Positions 16,107 to 19,729 of a DNA stretch of 19,729 nucleotides are shown here, one piece after another (the first letter of the stretch is position 1; every line of letters starts with the position of its first letter). A program made the position numbers and the translations under genes. Below the pieces are notes generated by a model that did not search any database, was not told where the DNA came from, and saw only the letters and a list, made by a program, of their open reading frames with translations. Source of the stretch: JANPPS01 sp043758105 (lineage in GTDB: Bacteria; Pseudomonadota; Alphaproteobacteria; Acetobacterales; Acetobacteraceae); assembly GCA_043758105.1 (NCBI GenBank), contig JAYVOF010000254.1, positions 1 through 19,729 on the forward strand, written 5' to 3'.

Positions 16107-17126
16107 TTAGACGACGCCCAAAATCCGGATCAGCGCCACGCTGATGCCCGCTAGCACCACGAGTGACAAGGTCACCGCGCCGGTTACCCGCGCGCCGGCC
16201 TGCGCCACCACCCGGATATCGACCCCCAAACCCAGCGCCGCCATGGAGATGGTGGTGAGCACGTTGGCCGTGGTCTTGATCGGCATCAGCCACCCGTCCG
16301 GAATGCCGCCCATCGACCGCACGCCGAGCAGGAGCAAGAAACCCACGATGAACCACGGCACCAGCTGATGCACTCGGGGCCGGGCGATCGCGGACGGGGT
16401 GGAGCCATGCAACCGCGGCGCCACCAGCGACAGCGCCAGCACGACCGGCCCCAGCATCAGCACCCGTACGAGCTTGACCACGGTGCCGACCTGGTTGCTG
16501 AGCTCCCCAATCGGCAGCGTGGCGGCCAAGACCTGTGGCACCGCATAGACAGTGAGCCCGGCGATCACGCCATACTGCGTTAAGGACAGCGCGAGAATGG
16601 GGACCAGCAGCGGCAGCAGCAACACAACGATGACACCCAGCACGGCAGTAAACGCAATGGAGGACGCAATATCATCCCCATCCGCCCCAATCACCGGCGC
16701 CACCGCCGCAATGGCCGAGTTCCCACAGATCGAATTACCGCATGCCACAAGGATGGCCATCTTCTGCCTGAGCCCGAACGCCCGGCTGATGCCATAGCTG
16801 GTGCCGATCGCGACAGCCACGATGACGACAATACCCAGCAGCAACGCGGGTCCCAGCGCCAGCACGGTCCGAATACTGACGGCCGCGCCCAGCAGGACCA
16901 CCGCGATCTCCAGCAGGATCTTCGCACTGAAACCGATGCCGGGCTGATAGGCCGCGCCGGGTGTCCAGAGGGTGCGGATGAGGACGCCGAGCAGGATGGC
17001 GATGACCAACGCCTCGAGATACGCCTCCCCCACCACACGCTGTTCGGCCATCTGGAGCAGTCCGGCGGCGAGGGTGACGATGGCACAGAGGGCGATGCCG
17101 GGGAGGAGGCGGGTGAGGGGGAGCAT
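16107..17126 (-). CDS. YeiH family putative sulfate/anion exporter
   Basis: This 339-residue integral membrane protein has about ten hydrophobic segments. The conserved core of the YeiH family (formerly UPF0324) is visible: VVLLGAAVSIRTVLALGPAL, ACGNSICGNSAIAAVAPVIG (about residues 129-148) and ALGLGVDIR near the end. Members are annotated as putative sulfate exporters, and the E. coli gene is controlled by the LysR protein YeiE. Here a LysR gene closes the same gene block. If the annotation holds, the exporter could expel sulfite, sulfate or a related anion produced by the catabolic enzymes. Biochemical proof for the family is thin. The start at 17126 has AAGGA about six bases upstream. The 114-base gap before it contains a perfect LysR-type box. 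Confidence 0.9.
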   Translation of the reverse strand: MLPLTRLLPGIALCAIVTLAAGLLQMAEQRVVGEAYLEALVIAILLGVLIRTLWTPGAAYQPGIGFSAKILLEIAVVLLGAAVSIRTVLALGPALLLGIVVIVAVAIGTSYGISRAFGLRQKMAILVACGNSICGNSAIAAVAPVIGADGDDIASSIAFTAVLGVIVVLLLPLLVPILALSLTQYGVIAGLTVYAVPQVLAATLPIGELSNQVGTVVKLVRVLMLGPVVLALSLVAPRLHGSTPSAIARPRVHQLVPWFIVGFLLLLGVRSMGGIPDGWLMPIKTTANVLTTISMAALGLGVDIRVVAQAGARVTGAVTLSLVVLAGISVALIRILGVV

Positions 17127-17200
17127 GACGGTCCTTGTGGATGACCGTGACTATGGCATGGGGGTTACATTCTTATTGGTGGTGATTTGGGATGGGACTG

Positions 17201-17215
17201 ATCTGAAATTCAGAT
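17201..17215 (-). promoter_or_regulatory. LysR-type regulator binding box (ATC-N9-GAT)
   Basis: The 15-mer ATCTGAAATTCAGAT is a perfect seven-base inverted repeat around one central base. It fits both the T-N11-A LysR box and the stricter ATC-N9-GAT recognition half. It lies 75 bases upstream of the YeiH start, in an AT-richer 114-base gap, at a position normal for a LysR recognition site. Binding by the LysR protein encoded at the end of the same block is inferred. Confidence 0.7.
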
Positions 17216-17240
17216 GGATTAATGGGCGATGACCGGACCG

Positions 17241-18611
17241 TTATGACGCCCGCCGATAGTCCCCGGCGCCCTTTTTGCGGAACGCCGTCTCCATCTCGCG
17301 GCGGAACCGGATGGCGTCGTTCGTCTCGTCGAACGCGACGTCCTCCCACCGCACCGGGTGGCCGGCCAGGACGGCCCGGTTCAACACCAGGTTATGCGCG
17401 AGCCCGATCGGCAGCCCACCCGCCGCCAGCGACGCCTCGGCCGGCATCAGCTTGCCATAGACCATGTAGCCGCCTTCGCCATCCAACCGCTCGCCCGGCA
17501 TCAGGTCGCGCTTGGCGGTGGCCACCACGTCGCCGGCGAATCCGCGGGTAGAGCCGGTCGCCTCACCGCGCAGCATGATGCTGGCGATGGAGACCCCCAG
17601 TTCCAGCCCGATCAGATGGTAGGGCTTATACATGGCACTATAGCGCCCGGAGCTGTCGGTCTTGAGCCCGTATTGCGCGAAGCATTGGCGCACATAATCC
17701 GACGGCGCCTCGAACACCGCATAGACGCCCCAGCGCAGGTCGCGGAACACCGGGCGGCCATCCCGCTCGACCGATGAGACGACCTCGACCGTTCCCCGGT
17801 GCGGTAAGATCCCGCCGGCTCCACGCGGACGCAGCAGCTCCGGCAGATCATCCACGCCGCAGGCGGGAAAGGCGAGGCCATCCGGGGGCGGCGCCAGCCC
17901 GCAGGCATTGGCGACCGCCGCCATCTCGAGCGCCGACTTCGTGCCATCGAGGAACGAGTTGAACATCTGCGGGTTGAAATCCCCGCCCGCCACTTGCTCC
18001 TCGCTGAAACCGTAATGACCCCACACGGTCGCCGGCGTCGAGGCATGGTAGGCTGGCAGGTATTTCGTGCCCTTGCCGGCGCAAATGACCTCCAGGCCCG
18101 CCGTCCGCGCCCAATCGACCATCTCGGCGATCAACGCCGGCTGATCCCCGTAGGCGAACGAATAGAGGATCCCGGCCGCCGCCGCATGACGCGCTAGCAG
18201 GGGCCCGGCCAGCGCATCCGCCTCCACATTGACCATCACGACATGCCGCTTGTGGGTGCAACACAGCAGCGCGTGGCGGATGCCGGCCGACGGGCTGCCC
18301 GTCGCCTCGACGATCACGTCCATGCCCGGGGCGGCGATCAGCGCCTCGGCATCGTCGGTGACGAACGTCGTCCCATCCCGCCGCGCCTCGGCGAACGACG
18401 CCGCCTCCGTCCGCTCGATCCCCCACCCCACCCGCACCGTCGCCGCCCGCGCCCGCGCCACATCGAGGTCGGCGATCCCCATCACATGCATCCCCGGCGT
18501 CCGCGCCCCCTGCGCCAGGAACATCGAGCCGAACTTTCCGGCGCCGATGACGCCGACCCGAATAGGGGTACCGGCCTCGGCGAGGGCGGCCAGCTTCTGC
18601 GACAGGCTCAT
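17241..18611 (-). CDS. NAD(P)-dependent oxidoreductase with C-terminal SAF domain
   Basis: This 456-residue cytoplasmic enzyme has an N-terminal Rossmann fold, IRVGVIGAGKFGSMFLAQGA, with GAGKFG at residues 23-28. A homoserine-dehydrogenase-like middle includes VIVEATGSPSAGIRHALL and VMVNVEADALAG. The C-terminal SAF-like region carries AKRDLMPGERLDGEGGYMVY and PIGLAHNLVLNRAVLAGHPV. Such proteins are often mislabelled flagellar biosynthesis protein FlgA or homoserine dehydrogenase. They sit in sugar-acid catabolic loci and probably oxidise or reduce a hydroxy-acid or aldehyde. The start at 18611 has a GGAG seven bases upstream; the frame continues to 18710 but that part is not family-like. The 114-base gap to the YeiH gene contains its own regulatory box, so this gene may be a separate transcription unit reading into the block. 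Confidence 0.85.
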   Translation of the reverse strand: MSLSQKLAALAEAGTPIRVGVIGAGKFGSMFLAQGARTPGMHVMGIADLDVARARAATVRVGWGIERTEAASFAEARRDGTTFVTDDAEALIAAPGMDVIVEATGSPSAGIRHALLCCTHKRHVVMVNVEADALAGPLLARHAAAAGILYSFAYGDQPALIAEMVDWARTAGLEVICAGKGTKYLPAYHASTPATVWGHYGFSEEQVAGGDFNPQMFNSFLDGTKSALEMAAVANACGLAPPPDGLAFPACGVDDLPELLRPRGAGGILPHRGTVEVVSSVERDGRPVFRDLRWGVYAVFEAPSDYVRQCFAQYGLKTDSSGRYSAMYKPYHLIGLELGVSIASIMLRGEATGSTRGFAGDVVATAKRDLMPGERLDGEGGYMVYGKLMPAEASLAAGGLPIGLAHNLVLNRAVLAGHPVRWEDVAFDETNDAIRFRREMETAFRKKGAGDYRRAS

Positions 18612-18767
18612 GGGCGGACTCCGGACGGCTCGGCGCGATTCCCGCGGCGTTCCGGCGAAGGCTCCCTCATTCCCTCGGGAGCGGCAAATTTTTTCTCGGG
18701 AGGCGGTCATAGCGGGAGGGCCGCCAGACCCCCGGGCGATCCCGAAAAGCGATGGATGCGGCCATCT
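18612..18767. other. Intergenic leader of the oxidoreductase gene
   Basis: No gene was found here. A hairpin GCTCCC (18661-18666) / GGGAGC (18677-18682) with a ten-base loop is followed, on the plus strand, by a T run (18689-18694). It points away from any known plus-strand gene, so a terminator function is doubtful. On the minus strand the region is the upstream leader of the oxidoreductase gene. No clear promoter boxes were seen. Confidence 0.4.
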
Positions 18768-18950
18768 TCACGGGAGATCGTAGAACACCACGACCGCGGT
18801 GCCGTCGGTAGCGACGGAGACGTCGAGGGTCGGGGTGACCATGTCCGAGTGCGATGAAACCTGGTCCACGAGAACCCAGTCCTGCGCGAACAACACCTTG
18901 AGCAGTTCTCAATCGGTTTCCGTCCGCAGGCCGAAATGGTTAACGCGCAT
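18768..18950 (-). pseudogene. Small coding remnant interrupted by an in-frame TGA
   Basis: Reading the minus strand from ATG 18950 gives MRVNHFGLRTETD, then TGA (18909-18911), then 46 more residues (ELLKVLFAQDWVLVDQVSSH ... GTAVVVFYDLP) to a final TGA (18768-18770). Downstream of the internal stop, nearly every third codon position is G or C, as in the real genes here, so the frame was recently coding. A TGG-to-TGA change (Trp to stop) would explain the break. It could be a 60-residue small protein or the tail of a longer lost gene. I recognise no family. The ribosome site before the ATG is poor. A late start at an internal GTG, making a short functional protein, cannot be excluded. Confidence 0.5.
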
Positions 18951-19007
18951 CACCTCACGCACTGATAACCATCGGAACACTCGAAACTTTTTACCACCAT
19001 GCACGGC

Positions 19008-19729
19008 TCATGGCAGCAGCGCAGGCACATCCAGCTTTGCAGCTCCATGTTGAACGATCGCGAGCCGCAGGGCTGCCTCGACGGCTTGAAGGTTGAACGG
19101 CTTGGCGATGATGGTGCTGCCAGAAAATTGGGGTGGCAATACGCTCGTCACATCGTAGCCCGTGCTGAAAACAAATGGTATGCCACGTTTCTCTAGCTGG
19201 TCAGCCACCTCCCAAGACATGGCACCGTCCAAGTTCACGTCGAGCAGTGCTGCATCAAACGTCTGGGTTCGCACCAGTTCCAGAGCATCGTCGAGCCGTG
19301 TTCCAGGGCCGATGAGCTGCCAGCCTAAATCGTCGAATAAATCCTGTATTGCCATAACCAGAAGGAAGGAGTCTTCGACAACCAGGACCCGGTAGGGGTG
19401 CAGCGCTACGACAGCGGAGGCGATATTTGCAACCGATCCACCGAATTCTGGAGATCCACCCGCTGCTTCGTACCGCAGAATCGACGTTGACGGCAAATGG
19501 ATGTCACAGACCACGCCGGCCTCCAGATAGTGCAGATTGGCGCGGCCACCGGTTTCCATCGCCAGCGCCCGCTCAATAAGGGTCGATCCGAACCCTCGGC
19601 GTGCCGGGGGCCGCACCGTCGGACCGCCCACCTCGCGCCAGCTCAAATCCACGCCACCTTCCGCCGTCATCCGCCACGATACAGACACGGTGCCATCCTT
19701 TTTTGAAAAAGCCCCGAACTTTGCCGCGT
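19008..19729 (-). CDS. HWE-type hybrid histidine kinase, C-terminal part (5' end outside window)
   Basis: The frame is open to the right edge and encodes 239 visible residues. The first ones, AAKFGAFSKKDGTVSVSWRM, are the N-box and following strand of an HWE/HisKA_2 ATPase domain. They are followed by RRGFGSTLIERALAMETGGR (G2-like loop) and a short end of the catalytic domain. After a linker, a CheY-like receiver domain begins: acidic pocket VLVVEDS, phosphoacceptor Asp in ALLDVNLDG, Thr in FSTGY and Lys in IAKPFN. The kinase would pass phosphate to its own receiver or a partner; the sensor input lies outside the window. An internal GTG at 19688 could look like a start, but it lies inside the catalytic domain and is rejected. 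No functional link to the neighbouring gene block is evident. Confidence 0.88.
   Translation of the reverse strand, partial: AAKFGAFSKKDGTVSVSWRMTAEGGVDLSWREVGGPTVRPPARRGFGSTLIERALAMETGGRANLHYLEAGVVCDIHLPSTSILRYEAAGGSPEFGGSVANIASAVVALHPYRVLVVEDSFLLVMAIQDLFDDLGWQLIGPGTRLDDALELVRTQTFDAALLDVNLDGAMSWEVADQLEKRGIPFVFSTGYDVTSVLPPQFSGSTIIAKPFNLQAVEAALRLAIVQHGAAKLDVPALLP

Noticed and set aside
18661..18694. Hairpin followed by a T run as an intrinsic terminator on the plus strand
   Set aside because: No plus-strand gene leads into it, the T run starts six bases after the stem, and the loop is large, so it is noted only as a structure.
18909..18911. In-frame TGA read as selenocysteine
   Set aside because: No selenoprotein family is recognised and no clear SECIS-like hairpin was seen directly after it. 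A Trp-to-stop mutation is simpler.

Overview
The window is GC-rich chromosomal DNA. Its gene content suggests an alphaproteobacterium, probably in the Rhodospirillales/Acetobacteraceae range. The pointers are an HWE-type hybrid histidine kinase, a short TrmH-like methyltransferase beginning MRSRGYFGIG, a MerR/LiuR-type regulator leading a beta-oxidation operon, and a PEP-CTERM protein. The taxonomic placement is inference. No rRNA, tRNA, CRISPR array, insertion sequence or phage gene was seen.

Positions 1-6487 hold the tail of an unidentified gene, a convergent SpoU/TrmH RNA methyltransferase, and a divergent fatty-acid beta-oxidation operon. The operon runs MerR regulator, thiolase, fused 3-hydroxyacyl-CoA dehydrogenase/enoyl-CoA hydratase, and acyl-CoA dehydrogenase of the C-terminal-domain (DmdC-like) type. 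The four enzyme activities cover a full turn of the spiral. A nested palindromic, REP-like element lies ahead of the acyl-CoA dehydrogenase gene.

Positions 6501-10123 hold a minus-strand surface-glycan operon: glycosyltransferase, FkbM-family methyltransferase, and Wzx-like flippase. A perfect 17-bp tandem duplication carries the stop codons of both this operon and the facing acyl-CoA dehydrogenase gene. Divergent from the operon, on the plus strand, are a secreted alpha/beta hydrolase-domain protein and a small exported PEP-CTERM protein.

Positions 12927-18611 form a minus-strand block: a SAF-type NAD(P)-dependent oxidoreductase, a YeiH-family exporter, an MFS importer, an amidohydrolase-2-like protein lacking usual metal ligands, and a LysR regulator as last gene. 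A perfect ATC-N9-GAT LysR-type box lies ahead of the exporter gene. The block looks like a regulated uptake, conversion and export cassette for an unidentified organic acid, perhaps sulfur-containing. It is the best candidate here for an undescribed pathway.

After that come a short coding remnant with an in-frame TGA (18768-18950, minus) and the C-terminal part of an HWE hybrid histidine kinase that runs off the right edge.
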